Source of the DNA: Bacteroidota bacterium
Lineage (GTDB): Bacteria > Bacteroidota > Bacteroidia > Sphingobacteriales > Sphingobacteriaceae
Assembly (NCBI GenBank): GCA_013286325.1
Contig: JABDFZ010000010.1
Span: 1 to 46,845 of the forward strand
DNA length: 46,845 bases
Direction: 5' to 3'
The position numbers were made by a program, and so were the translations under genes. The notes under the pieces were generated by a model. That model searched no databases, was not told where the DNA came from, and was given only the letters and a program-made list of their open reading frames with translations. Position 1 is the stretch's first letter; every line of letters starts with the position of its first letter. Shown one piece after another: positions 26,462 through 34,210 of the stretch.

Positions 26462-27799
26462 ATGGCAACCAAAGTAATATATCGCCGCCGTCGCCGCCAG
26501 GCTCCTGCCTCTCACGACGCAAAGTTTTTCAAAAAGGAGACCGGCCAAGAACAAAGTTTTTTTGGTAATTCTCAGCATGATACTTTCTTCCAGAATCAGC
26601 AAACAACGGTGCAGCGTAAATGTGATCGTTGCGAGGGGGAGGAAAAAGAGGTTAAGCGCAGCACTGATAAAAAAGAAGAGGAGAAAAACGTGCACCGCAT
26701 GGAGGATAAAAAAGAAGAAGACAAAAAGGTGCATCGTAAGGAAGACAAGAAAGAAGATAAAGAAGTGCACCGCGCTGCAGATAAAAAAGAGGAAGAGAAA
26801 AACGTACATCGTAAAGAAGAGAAAAAAGAAAACAAGGAAGTACACCGTAAGGCTGAGGCCGCAAGTACGCCTGCTACAGCAACGGCATCTTCCTACATTT
26901 CCTCCATGAACGGCAAAGGGAGCGCATTGCCTGCATCAGCAAAACAGTTCTTTCAAAATTCGATGGGCGCCGATTTCAGCGATGTAAAAATCCATACCGG
27001 GACACAAGCGGAACAATCGGCATCAGCCATAAATGCCAAAGCCTATACGGTTGATAACAATATTGTTTTTGCCGCTAATCAGTTTAATCCTGATACTAAA
27101 GAAGGAAAAAAATTGCTCGCACACGAGCTAACGCATGTAATGCAGCAATCTGGTGGTGTAATGCGTAAAGTTGCAAGTCATCATCCCGCAGCCCCTCCCG
27201 AAGGTGAACTGGAAAACACCATTGGTCATATAAGCGGTACACGACCTGCACAACCAAATGCTCAGGCTTATGGCGCCGGGGATGTAAGTGTAAAAGGGCG
27301 CACTGATGCAAATTATCAAAACAGCGAGTTTAGCACAGAAGATGTGGTTGGCCAAAAAGCTAAGGGCTGTAAGCATTGCAGCCATGTCCCCTGTGCCAAC
27401 GTAAAGGGTACACTGGTATCAGTTTTCAAAGCAAATCCAACAGTTACCTTGCCAACCATGCCCGAAGGGCTTAACCCTTGCCAACAACAAAAGGTCAGGA
27501 CTTTTATCGACACAACGCTTACTGCGCATGAGAATCAGCATGTTGAAGCATTCAATACCTATAATGGCGTAGTACGCACTCAATTTGACTACACCGGCTG
27601 TTATACTGAAAGAAGTCTGCACGATTACCTGCAACCTATTCACGACAAAATAGATAAGCAACGGGTAGATGCCGCAAATGCACTAAGCAAAAAACTGGAT
27701 CCGCCCGGAGGATTTGTGGCTCATATCGATACCGAATCGTGCCTGGAAACGCATACACCTCCGGTTGTGCATCACCCAACACCACCGCCGCATCATTAA
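26462..27799 (+). CDS. DUF4157 cargo with charged repeat tract and second HExxH metalloprotease-like domain (445 aa)
   Basis: The N-terminus is Arg-rich (YRRRRR at 7-12) with FF pairs at 22-23, 33-34 and 42-43 and a VQRKCDRCEG segment at 50-59. Residues ~67-130 are five imperfect 12-13-aa Lys/Glu repeats ending in VHR. DUF4157 spans ~147-231 with HELTH at 221-225. The C-terminal domain has CKHCSHVPC (303-311), further Cys at 340, 380 and 427, and TAHENQHVEAFNTY with HENQH at 356-360. That is a HExxH zinc-protease motif of the kind seen in small secreted peptidases. It ends in a His/Pro-rich tail. It is probably a second payload loaded by the same machine; peptidase activity is inferred. Confidence 0.87.
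   Translation: MATKVIYRRRRRQAPASHDAKFFKKETGQEQSFFGNSQHDTFFQNQQTTVQRKCDRCEGEEKEVKRSTDKKEEEKNVHRMEDKKEEDKKVHRKEDKKEDKEVHRAADKKEEEKNVHRKEEKKENKEVHRKAEAASTPATATASSYISSMNGKGSALPASAKQFFQNSMGADFSDVKIHTGTQAEQSASAINAKAYTVDNNIVFAANQFNPDTKEGKKLLAHELTHVMQQSGGVMRKVASHHPAAPPEGELENTIGHISGTRPAQPNAQAYGAGDVSVKGRTDANYQNSEFSTEDVVGQKAKGCKHCSHVPCANVKGTLVSVFKANPTVTLPTMPEGLNPCQQQKVRTFIDTTLTAHENQHVEAFNTYNGVVRTQFDYTGCYTERSLHDYLQPIHDKIDKQRVDAANALSKKLDPPGGFVAHIDTESCLETHTPPVVHHPTPPPHH
26660..26851 (+). repeat. In-frame coding repeat: five Lys/Glu-rich units ending VHR
   Basis: Within the 445-aa cargo, residues ~67-130 contain five units such as KKEEEKNVHRMED, KKEEDKKVHRKED and KKEDKEVHRAAD. Unit length is 12-13 residues (36-39 bases). 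The units stay in frame and vary mostly at wobble positions and charged residues, so the tract is under coding constraint. It probably forms an extended or coiled-coil spacer between the loading region and the DUF4157 domain. Copy number may vary between strains through slippage. Confidence 0.8.
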
Positions 27800-27840
27800 A
27801 CAAGTTTATATTATTCTCTTAAAATCAATATCTTTATTAA

Positions 27841-29181
27841 ATGATCCATCAGCTTAAAAAACATGTTGCATCCGGCCTCGAAGCGGCAATAGCACTATGC
27901 CGTAACCTGGTTTCCGAACGTGTGCAGGCACATTTTAATAATATTCCTTTTAATGTAGCTAAGTGGTTTAAAGAACAGGCTGAGATCAACCCCGATCCGT
28001 TGGAATCTATCTCTTCGATAGATAATTTTGAAACATGGTGTACGGTAATGCTGGTATTAATGCCGCATGTTCAGCCAAATTTCTTCGAGTCCATTATTAT
28101 GGAACACCTGCCAAATGGCGGCGATTTTTCGGAGATTGGGGGCGTAAAGGCAACAAATCACCGTGGTATGTTGCCAACAGGCGAAACGCTCCAGTTTATT
28201 CTTGCCGGAACGGATGTGAACCAAAGAATAAAGTTGCAGCAATTATTCAGTGAGGAACATTTTTTTTACCGCGAAGGTATAGTATGGCTGGAGTCTGTAA
28301 AAGAAGGCGAGCCAATAATGAGCGGGAGGATAATATTAAGCCAGGAGTGGATCGACAAAATTTTGCTGGGCAGAGAAAGCTCACCACGTTTCGGGCTCGA
28401 TTTTCCTGCTAAAAAAATAAATACCGATTTTCAGTGGAGCGATGTGGTGCTGCACCCCCGTACCATGAATCAGATAAACGATATTGCTATATGGCTGAAA
28501 CATCACGAAAAATTCAATACGGATGCCAATCTGCGCGTAAAGGTAAAACCGGGTTATCGTGTACTCTTCTATGGACCGCCGGGAACAGGTAAAACACTTA
28601 CAGCTGCTTTATTAGGTAAGGAATACGGGAAAGATGTTTACAGGATAGACCTGTCGCAAATTGTGAGCAAGTATATCGGCGAAACAGAAAAAAACCTTGA
28701 AAACGTATTCAGAAAAGCTGAAACAAAAGACTGGATCTTATTTTTTGATGAGGCTGATGCATTGTTTGGCAAGCGTACCAATGTGCAAAGCGCCCATGAT
28801 AAATATGCCAATCAGGAAGTAAGTTACCTTTTACAGCGTGTTGAGGACTATTCAGGCTTAATGATCCTGGCATCAAACTTTAAAAATAATTTAGATGAAG
28901 CATTTCTGCGCAGGTTCCATAGTGTGGTCCACTTCCCTATGCCTAACGCGATGGAACGGCTCGATCTGTGGGAAAAAACCCTGCCTTCAGGTTTAACTAT
29001 TGATGCATCGGTTAATATCAGGGAACTTGCTGATCAATATGAACTTACCGGGGCATCTATACTTAATGCAGTGCATTTTGCAACTCTTCAAAGTTACTCG
29101 CGTGAAGATGGCATACTGGTACATACGGATTTGGTAGATGGCGTACGAAAAGAGTTTTTAAAAGAAGAAAAGTCGATATAG
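27841..29181 (+). CDS. AAA+ ATPase of eCIS (Afp15/Pvc15 type)
   Basis: Walker A GPPGTGKT lies at 245-252, Walker B ILFFDEAD at 299-306, sensor-1 Asn346 in LASNFKNN and an arginine pair (FLRRF, Arg357-358) after it, so the ATPase core is intact. The N-terminal ~190 residues are the family-specific domain (MIHQLKKHVASGLEAAIALC). This ATPase family accompanies nearly all eCIS clusters and is needed for assembly or cargo loading in Afp/PVC studies; it is a single-AAA protein and not a ClpV/Hsp100 disaggregase. It closes the cluster, 41 bases after the second cargo gene, and converges on the DUF1801 gene with a 16-base gap. Confidence 0.94.
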   Translation: MIHQLKKHVASGLEAAIALCRNLVSERVQAHFNNIPFNVAKWFKEQAEINPDPLESISSIDNFETWCTVMLVLMPHVQPNFFESIIMEHLPNGGDFSEIGGVKATNHRGMLPTGETLQFILAGTDVNQRIKLQQLFSEEHFFYREGIVWLESVKEGEPIMSGRIILSQEWIDKILLGRESSPRFGLDFPAKKINTDFQWSDVVLHPRTMNQINDIAIWLKHHEKFNTDANLRVKVKPGYRVLFYGPPGTGKTLTAALLGKEYGKDVYRIDLSQIVSKYIGETEKNLENVFRKAETKDWILFFDEADALFGKRTNVQSAHDKYANQEVSYLLQRVEDYSGLMILASNFKNNLDEAFLRRFHSVVHFPMPNAMERLDLWEKTLPSGLTIDASVNIRELADQYELTGASILNAVHFATLQSYSREDGILVHTDLVDGVRKEFLKEEKSI

Positions 29182-29197
29182 AAAACCCTGTTGCCTG

Positions 29198-29560
29198 TTA
29201 TTTAAATTTCACCTTCTGCAAATTCTCATCAACCCTGAATTGTACAATTCTTTTTATCAGCTCCACAGGCAATGGTTTATCAAACGGAAATTGGACGGAA
29301 CCTTTTGCCGATTTGTAAACGGATAATTCTTTTTTAAATGCCTCCATTGCCGACACCCGAGGGTAAAAGCCGGTATGATTGGTGTGTGCTCCAAACCATA
29401 CCAATATTCCATTAAATTTAAACGCAGGCATTCCGTAGCTAATAACCTCTTCCGCTTGCGGGGCAACCTCTTTAATAGCCGTGCGAAGCTGTTCCAATAT
29501 TTTCTGAACATCGTCAGGAAAACCTGATATATACTCATCAACACTAAGTAGCTTTTTCAT
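29198..29560 (-). CDS. DUF1801 family protein (YdhG-like)
   Basis: The 120-aa product (MKKLLSVDEYISGFPDDVQK ILEQLRTAIKEVAPQAEEVI SYGMPAFKFNGILVWFGAH) matches DUF1801, a small soluble alpha/beta family of unknown biochemical role. The start at 29560 is chosen because the family begins right there; an upstream ATG at 29674 would add 38 hydrophobic, non-family residues. The gene is convergent with the eCIS ATPase and marks the right boundary of the cluster. Confidence 0.88.
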   Translation of the reverse strand: MKKLLSVDEYISGFPDDVQKILEQLRTAIKEVAPQAEEVISYGMPAFKFNGILVWFGAHTNHTGFYPRVSAMEAFKKELSVYKSAKGSVQFPFDKPLPVELIKRIVQFRVDENLQKVKFK

Positions 29561-29655
29561 AATTGATTTTTTGAAATATCTGCTTCTGTCCTTTAATTCA
29601 TAAATATAAAGGATAATCATTATTATAAAAATGCGGTTTGCCCCGAAAAAAACTA

Positions 29656-29955
29656 TCAGGTATGTCCCACACAAAGAAATGGGATCACATTTGCTATTTC
29701 AAAAAGTTTATCAATAGCAGGGTCATTCATTATTATATATTCAAACTCATTATCCGAATGTGCCTTTAATAAAATACATACGCTGTCGTCATTCAATACA
29801 TTACCATACTTTACTATTTTATTTTTGTTGTATAAGCCTCTATAGTAATCCTGGTGCATTCGCAAATACTTGTCGGCATATTCAAGTGTCTCTTTAATTC
29901 TTTTCAATATCACTATTACTTCATGCTGCTGCATAAATTTCTTTTCGTTTTCCAT
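29656..29955 (-). CDS. Small hypothetical protein (99 aa)
   Basis: The product MENEKKFMQQHEVIVILKRI KETLEYADKYLRMHQDYYRG begins with a charged helix and ends with a short mixed alpha/beta segment (FEYIIMNDPAIDKLFEIANV). I do not recognise a family. The start at 29955 is preferred because it lies 8 bases after the stop of the NmrA-like gene and has an A-rich leader (AAATAAGATACC); an ATG at 29982 would overlap that gene by 20 bases. It probably forms an operon with the oxidoreductase upstream. No signal peptide or membrane segment. Confidence 0.6.
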   Translation of the reverse strand: MENEKKFMQQHEVIVILKRIKETLEYADKYLRMHQDYYRGLYNKNKIVKYGNVLNDDSVCILLKAHSDNEFEYIIMNDPAIDKLFEIANVIPFLCVGHT

Positions 29956-29962
29956 AGGTATC

Positions 29963-30847
29963 TTATTTAAACCAGTCAGCATGATCTTTTATGAATGCTT
30001 CGACCGTTCTTGCGGGTTTGTGCAATATTTCGGGCACTGTGTTACTTACAAACGATGCTTTACCATTACGTTGGGCCTCCGAGTAAGCCAATAATGTTTT
30101 TATGGCTATTAGTGGCACTCCTCTTTGTTCCATCAGCTGATGAGCTTCATCTGATGAAAGCGGGATAAATGTTACCTTCTCTCCTATTACATTGCTGACC
30201 AACTTTGCTATCTCCGTATAATTCAAGGCTTCGCCTCCTGTAAGCAAATAGGTTTTATTGATATGGCATTTCGGTTCAGTTAAAATTCTGAATGCTGTTT
30301 CTGCAATGTCCCGTATGTCCAGGTATGCCCTTTTGCCGTCTCCGGCAGCATCATATATTTTGCGTTCCTGTTTTACGGTTTGAGATAATTCGCCCAGCCA
30401 GTTTTGCATAAATCCATTTGGCTGTAACATGGTATACGGGATATCCGACGCTTTCAATAAGGCTTCAACATCCGCATGAACTTTTGCAAAAAACATTCCC
30501 GGAATATAAAATGGCGAGTTTTCATCAACAGCGCCTGATGACAGCTTTACAATGTGTTTTACACCAGCTGTTTTAGCTGCTTGTATAACATTGTTCTGCT
30601 CTTCCACTAAATTAGGCCCCTGCCCTGAGAGAAGAAAAACAGATCTGCTGTCTTTCATGGTATCATACAAACTTTCTTTATTGGCCATATCAGCCTCCAT
30701 CCATTCAACATGGGGCATTGTTGTTGCTTTATTTTTATCCCTTGTTATTGCAATAACTTCAACATTAGCCTGCAATAGAAATTTAACTAATTCTCTTCCT
30801 ATTTTTCCTGTTGCACCGAATACGGTGATATTCTTTTTGCTTTCCAT
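29963..30847 (-). CDS. NmrA/NAD(P)-binding Rossmann oxidoreductase (SDR-like)
   Basis: The 294-aa protein starts MESKKNITVFGATGKIGREL, with the dinucleotide-binding GATGKIG at 11-17. The rest (VFLLSGQGPNLVEEQNNVI, VKHIVKLSSGAVDENSPFYI, YTMLQPNGFMQNW, AYLDIRDIAETAFRIL) is the NmrA-like/atypical SDR pattern of NAD(P)H-sensing or quinone/azo-type reductases. The start at 30847 fits the Rossmann strand; an ATG at 30886 would put the start upstream of a TAACTTTG -7 box. It is divergent from an AraC-family gene 92 bases away, a common arrangement in which the regulator controls the enzyme. Substrate unknown. Confidence 0.9.
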   Translation of the reverse strand: MESKKNITVFGATGKIGRELVKFLLQANVEVIAITRDKNKATTMPHVEWMEADMANKESLYDTMKDSRSVFLLSGQGPNLVEEQNNVIQAAKTAGVKHIVKLSSGAVDENSPFYIPGMFFAKVHADVEALLKASDIPYTMLQPNGFMQNWLGELSQTVKQERKIYDAAGDGKRAYLDIRDIAETAFRILTEPKCHINKTYLLTGGEALNYTEIAKLVSNVIGEKVTFIPLSSDEAHQLMEQRGVPLIAIKTLLAYSEAQRNGKASFVSNTVPEILHKPARTVEAFIKDHADWFK

Positions 30848-30870
30848 TTTATAGCTTATTTTTACAGTTC

Positions 30871-30878
30871 CAAAGTTA
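30871..30878 (-). promoter_or_regulatory. Candidate -7 box (TAACTTTG) for the NmrA-like gene
   Basis: TAACTTTG on the minus strand matches the Bacteroidota -7 consensus TAnnTTTG perfectly and lies 23 bases upstream of the ATG at 30847. I see no clear TTG -33 element at the expected 19-21 base spacing, so it is a partial match. Its position makes the longer start at 30886 unlikely. Confidence 0.45.
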
Positions 30879-30939
30879 AAAGCCATATAAAGTGGCTGCT
30901 AACGCGATAAGAAGTCTTATCAACGCAAAAAGAAGTATT

Positions 30940-31866
30940 ATGGAAAAGGTCACCGATGATTTCGTACCAACAGGACTTCATGAGAAGAAAAATATCATAA
31001 AGGATGAATCCGGTTACCATATGCAACTGGAGCAGGTAGGCTTTAATGAAATAGACTTGAAGTGGGGGCGTTATATTAATCCACAGGAAAGGGTAATGTC
31101 TTTTCAGCCAGCTAAACCTGCAATTGTTTCACATTTCAGGATGCTTGGTTCCCCGGGTGCCGCGAACGAGAAAGGGCAATATCTTAAAGAAAAGGAGTTT
31201 GTTATATACCGCGAATCTACAGAAGCTTATAATCTTTACATAGAACCGAATACAAAACCGCGGGTCTTTTTTGAGCTGGGGGTGTCAGATAACTTTTTCA
31301 ATTCCCTGTTTACTGAAGAAAGCGGGTTTATGCAACGTTTTCATAACCATTCAACATTTGATATGCCATCGTTGGATTTTACTGCTCAAATGCTTCCGGC
31401 TATGTACAGTGTTATAAACAATATGCAGTATTCTCCATATACCGGTTATTTAAAAGGAGTTTATTTGGAAGCAAAGGCAATTGAGCTTTTTTTGATGCAG
31501 GTTAACCAATTAGATAGGGAGAACCATATTAAACATTCAAAATTAAAACCAAAGGATATTGATAGTTTATACGAGGTACGAAATCACCTTGAATTAAACT
31601 ATAATCAACTATGCTCAATTACTGGTATGGCCCAAAAAGCAGGCATCAATCAAATGAAGCTTAAAAACGGGTTTAAGGAGCTTTTTAATACTACTGTGTT
31701 TGGTTATCTGACCGATGTCCGCATGCAGGAAGCTAAAAGATTATTGTTAGATGAAAAGCTGTATGTAAATGAAGTAGCAGACAAGGTTGGCTATAAACAC
31801 CCTCATCATTTTACAGCAGCTTTTAAAAAGAAATTTGGCATGGTACCAAAAGACCTGAAAGAATAA
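30940..31866 (+). CDS. AraC-family transcriptional regulator
   Basis: The C-terminal ~100 residues contain two helix-turn-helix segments: YNQLCSITGMAQKAGINQMK LKNGFKELF, and VNEVADKVGYKHPHHFTAAF KKKFGMVPKDL, the AraC/XylS signature. The N-terminal ~200 residues (MEKVTDDFVPTGLHEKKNII) are an all-beta/helix sensing domain of the type seen in stand-alone Bacteroidota AraC proteins. ATG at 30940 is preferred over a GTG at 30892, because the latter would place coding sequence inside the divergent promoter region and add non-family residues. It is divergent from the NmrA-like oxidoreductase and probably controls it. 308 aa. Confidence 0.92.
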   Translation: MEKVTDDFVPTGLHEKKNIIKDESGYHMQLEQVGFNEIDLKWGRYINPQERVMSFQPAKPAIVSHFRMLGSPGAANEKGQYLKEKEFVIYRESTEAYNLYIEPNTKPRVFFELGVSDNFFNSLFTEESGFMQRFHNHSTFDMPSLDFTAQMLPAMYSVINNMQYSPYTGYLKGVYLEAKAIELFLMQVNQLDRENHIKHSKLKPKDIDSLYEVRNHLELNYNQLCSITGMAQKAGINQMKLKNGFKELFNTTVFGYLTDVRMQEAKRLLLDEKLYVNEVADKVGYKHPHHFTAAFKKKFGMVPKDLKE

Positions 31867-31890
31867 TCGCCATCCAGATTTTATTTTTTG

Positions 31891-31913
31891 TGATAAAAAG
31901 CTGATATTTATCA
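31891..31913. promoter_or_regulatory. TGATAAA-N9-TTTATCA dyad upstream of a small secreted-type gene
   Basis: TGATAAA at 31891-31897 and TTTATCA at 31907-31913 form a 7-bp perfect dyad with a 9-base centre, in the 71-base gap between the AraC gene stop and the next start. It could be an operator or a weak hairpin after the AraC gene. The symmetry is real, but the function is a guess because the sequence is AT-rich. Confidence 0.25.
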
Positions 31914-31937
31914 ACCTTGTCTATAAAAATATAAATT

Positions 31938-32354
31938 ATGCCTAACCCTAATCCCATCCAGGTTAATTCGCCTGGAGTGCAAATCAACTATTCAATAGGT
32001 GCTGCAAATGCTGCCGCCAATATTACGTTAACTATTGCCATTGATATTACTGCTGCAGATTGGAATTACGTTCCCCTTTGCCAGATTTTTTTAAATGGTG
32101 TTGACCTTTATCCTGCAAGCAGTCCTGAGCCTGCTGATCTTTTGTTGGGCACAGGTGCCAGCCTTACAGGTAAAACGCTCTATACATCTTCTAACGTGGC
32201 CAAAATATATCCAGCAGGTGGTGCCGCCGGAGCGTATCCACCAGTTAGTTATCAAATAATTATTAAAGCTAATGGTGTGGCGTTGGATACCTTTCCGGCA
32301 AACGACGCTGCACAGGTTTCTTCAAATTTTAACGCAACTCTTTTATTTGTTTGA
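31938..32354 (+). CDS. Hypothetical protein, beta-rich (138 aa)
   Basis: MPNPNPIQVNSPGVQINYSI begins an Ala/Thr/Pro-rich, low-charge protein with predicted beta strands (ANITLTIAIDITAADWNYVP, PVSYQIIIKANGVALD). There is no signal peptide, no cysteine cluster and no motif I recognise. It ends in TGA at 32352-32354, two bases before the next ATG, so the two are almost certainly co-transcribed and translationally linked. A partner or substrate of the following outer-membrane protein is one possibility. Confidence 0.6.
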   Translation: MPNPNPIQVNSPGVQINYSIGAANAAANITLTIAIDITAADWNYVPLCQIFLNGVDLYPASSPEPADLLLGTGASLTGKTLYTSSNVAKIYPAGGAAGAYPPVSYQIIIKANGVALDTFPANDAAQVSSNFNATLLFV

Positions 32355-32356
32355 AT

Positions 32357-33673
32357 ATGAAAAAACTTCTGCTTTGCTTGCTGTTAGGTATGGGGCTTCA
32401 GCAATATATTTTTGCACAGGCAATAACCGCACCCCAAAATTTTGAGAGCCTTAAATTAAACTCATCGCCTGCATTTGTGTTGTTAGGCATAGAGCCAGAT
32501 AACATTCAGCGCCCGTCTTCACCCTCACAATTTGTTGCAGGTCTTCAAAACGCGGTAGTTGATGGTAAGTTACAGCCCAACCTGGCGTTTGAGATCAGCC
32601 CCTATTATCTTGCAAATCCCAAAGACCCTAATATTAAACGTTTTCAGCCTATGGATTATTTACTAGGCAAAAAGAACGTTTGGCAAACTATGGTTCGAAC
32701 CCTGTCTGTTTCCCTGGCTACATCACCAACCGATCAGCAGGTTTTTGGAAATCTTAAACCGGGAACCGGAATTGGTTGGGGGATCCGTACTCAAATTATT
32801 GATGGCAAACCAGCCGACACACTGCGCAGATACGCTATAGCGCATGAGAAATATGCTTTTTTCTTTAAATTACAGGCCATGGTTAATAGCTACATGGGCC
32901 CTACGCCCGATATGAGCCAGATTCTCGATCAGGCTATACAAGTATTTAAAGATCAGGTATTGCCTGCTCAAAATATTGATGTAATGTCGGATGCAGAATG
33001 GCAGAAATTTTTAGACAAAACCAAACAGGATTTATTATATAAATTAAAAGCAGGCAATGTAGGAACAGATAAAGCTTCGTTAGCTGCCTGGGTTACCAAC
33101 CTTGCTACACAATATCAAACCGTAAGGGATAATGACTTACAGGATTTAAACAAGAGTGTAAATCCGTTAACCAAAACTGGTTTTATGCTCGAATTGGCAT
33201 TAGGGCAGGCACTTGTTTTCCAGGAAAGTAATTTTAATGAAGATGCCTTTGCTAAAAGCGCCTTCTGGCTCACCCCATCCTATCGTTGGGATGTTTCTAA
33301 CGGGCAACAGATAAACCTGGTTGATGTGATGGGTGTTGTACGCTATACCATTAACAACCAGTCTGCCGGGGTAGATGTTGCTAATTATGTGGATGCCGGG
33401 CTTAAGGGCGCAGTAACTAAAGGTAATTGGTCGGGGTCGTTGGAATACATCTATCGTTATGCTTCAAATACACCTGCCGGGCAGATGAAAAACTACACTT
33501 ATCGCCTAACAGCAGGCATTGATTATAAAATAACCGATCAGATCACCTTTAAATTCAACTTCGGAACCAATTTTGACGGAAATACAACCACTTATTCTGA
33601 TCCTAAAAAGATATTTGCTTTAGGGGGATTGAATTTCGGACTTCCAGGTATTAGTAGTACAAAAGCGAAATAA
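32357..33673 (+). CDS. Putative outer-membrane/secreted protein of unknown function (438 aa)
   Basis: The first 20 residues (MKKLLLCLLLGMGLQQYIFA then Q) are a signal peptide with likely cleavage after Ala20. Residues ~20-260 mix helices and strands (NFESLKLNSSPAFVLLGIEP, DLQDLNKSVNPLTKTGF); the C-terminal ~170 show alternating beta strands of an outer-membrane barrel (WSGSLEYIYRYASN, YTYRLTAGIDYKITDQITFK, NFGTNFDGNTTTYSDPKKIF). I do not recognise the family. ATG at 32357 is preferred over TTG at 32351 since only the former gives a clean signal peptide. It is paired with the 138-aa gene upstream by a 2-base gap. Confidence 0.7.
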   Translation: MKKLLLCLLLGMGLQQYIFAQAITAPQNFESLKLNSSPAFVLLGIEPDNIQRPSSPSQFVAGLQNAVVDGKLQPNLAFEISPYYLANPKDPNIKRFQPMDYLLGKKNVWQTMVRTLSVSLATSPTDQQVFGNLKPGTGIGWGIRTQIIDGKPADTLRRYAIAHEKYAFFFKLQAMVNSYMGPTPDMSQILDQAIQVFKDQVLPAQNIDVMSDAEWQKFLDKTKQDLLYKLKAGNVGTDKASLAAWVTNLATQYQTVRDNDLQDLNKSVNPLTKTGFMLELALGQALVFQESNFNEDAFAKSAFWLTPSYRWDVSNGQQINLVDVMGVVRYTINNQSAGVDVANYVDAGLKGAVTKGNWSGSLEYIYRYASNTPAGQMKNYTYRLTAGIDYKITDQITFKFNFGTNFDGNTTTYSDPKKIFALGGLNFGLPGISSTKAK

Positions 33674-33681
33674 CCGGAAGG

Positions 33682-33733
33682 GTATTGAATATCGGATGTT
33701 GTTAGTTCTACTTCGCCATTCAATATTCAATAC
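33682..33733. repeat. 11-bp inverted repeat between convergent genes
   Basis: GTATTGAATAT (33682-33692) and ATATTCAATAC (33723-33733) are perfect inverted copies separated by 30 bases. They lie in the 81-base gap between the convergent outer-membrane and DsrE-like genes. The TTGAATAT/ATATTCAA type of sequence recurs as a dispersed intergenic element in Sphingobacteriaceae. It may serve as a weak bidirectional terminator; no strong T-run is present. Confidence 0.5.
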
Positions 33734-33754
33734 TTAGCCTCAATAACACCGGAG

Positions 33755-34210
33755 TTATGGGTGCACCACAGCCCATCCTTCATAATGGCGCAGGATGATT
33801 TCACCATTTCCGCTTGGCACGTATGATATAAAGGGAAAAAGGTCGTTTTTATCTATCTTTCTTTCCCTAACAGTATTACTGCATTCGGCTAATATCACCC
33901 CTTTTGCCTGTAATGCCTTTAATTCCTGCTCATAAGCGCCTGATTTCATATAAACCGATACCCCATCCCCAAATACGATCAGCTCCATATGTAGCTTTCC
34001 TTTTAAGCGTGGATCTTCCAAAGCATTGTTCATATTCCGCAGTGTGCCTTTTATTTTCCTGTCCTCGCTCGAGTTAAGGACATACAAGGCATCGTAATGC
34101 TCTAGTTTAGGTTGAGCTCCTGTAAATTCGGCAGGTTCGGTTTGAGCATTAGCCTGTTTTACAAAAAAGAGGAAGGCAAATAATGCTGTAACTAAAATAC
34201 TTGTTTTCAT
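33755..34210 (-). CDS. DsrE-family protein with signal peptide
   Basis: The N-terminal ~22 residues (MKTSILVTALFAFLFFVKQA NA) form a signal peptide with cleavage before QTEP. The mature part (YDALYVLNSSEDRKIKGTLR NMNNAL, LHMELIVFGDGVSVYMKSGA, LKALQAKGVILAECSNTVRE R) has the DsrE/DsrF alpha/beta fold pattern, including the cysteine of AECSNT that corresponds to the sulfur-carrying Cys in many relatives. A periplasmic DsrE-like protein, possibly handling sulfur or a redox role. Its start overlaps the stop of the cytochrome gene by 4 bases (34207-34210), so the two are co-translated. Confidence 0.87.
   Translation of the reverse strand: MKTSILVTALFAFLFFVKQANAQTEPAEFTGAQPKLEHYDALYVLNSSEDRKIKGTLRNMNNALEDPRLKGKLHMELIVFGDGVSVYMKSGAYEQELKALQAKGVILAECSNTVRERKIDKNDLFPFISYVPSGNGEIILRHYEGWAVVHP

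Noticed and set aside
26408..26845. Minus-strand Phe/Leu/Ser-rich reading frames
   Set aside because: They are the antisense of the Lys/Glu repeat tract; low complexity, no start context and no family pattern.
26660..26851. CRISPR-like array
   Set aside because: The repeat units are 36-39 bases, stay in frame without spacers, and encode a Lys/Glu tract in a well-defined protein.
21129..27799. HELTH motifs of the DUF4157 domains as proof of protease activity
   Set aside because: The motif is a conserved part of this cargo-associated domain, but activity is not established by the motif alone; it is used only to locate the domain.
1..29181. Prophage
   Set aside because: Only tail-like genes are present; no terminase, portal, capsid, lysis or integrase gene is visible.
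29198..29674. Longer start for the DUF1801 protein
   Set aside because: The 38 extra residues are hydrophobic, unrelated to the family, and lie before an A-rich leader that fits the ATG at 29560.
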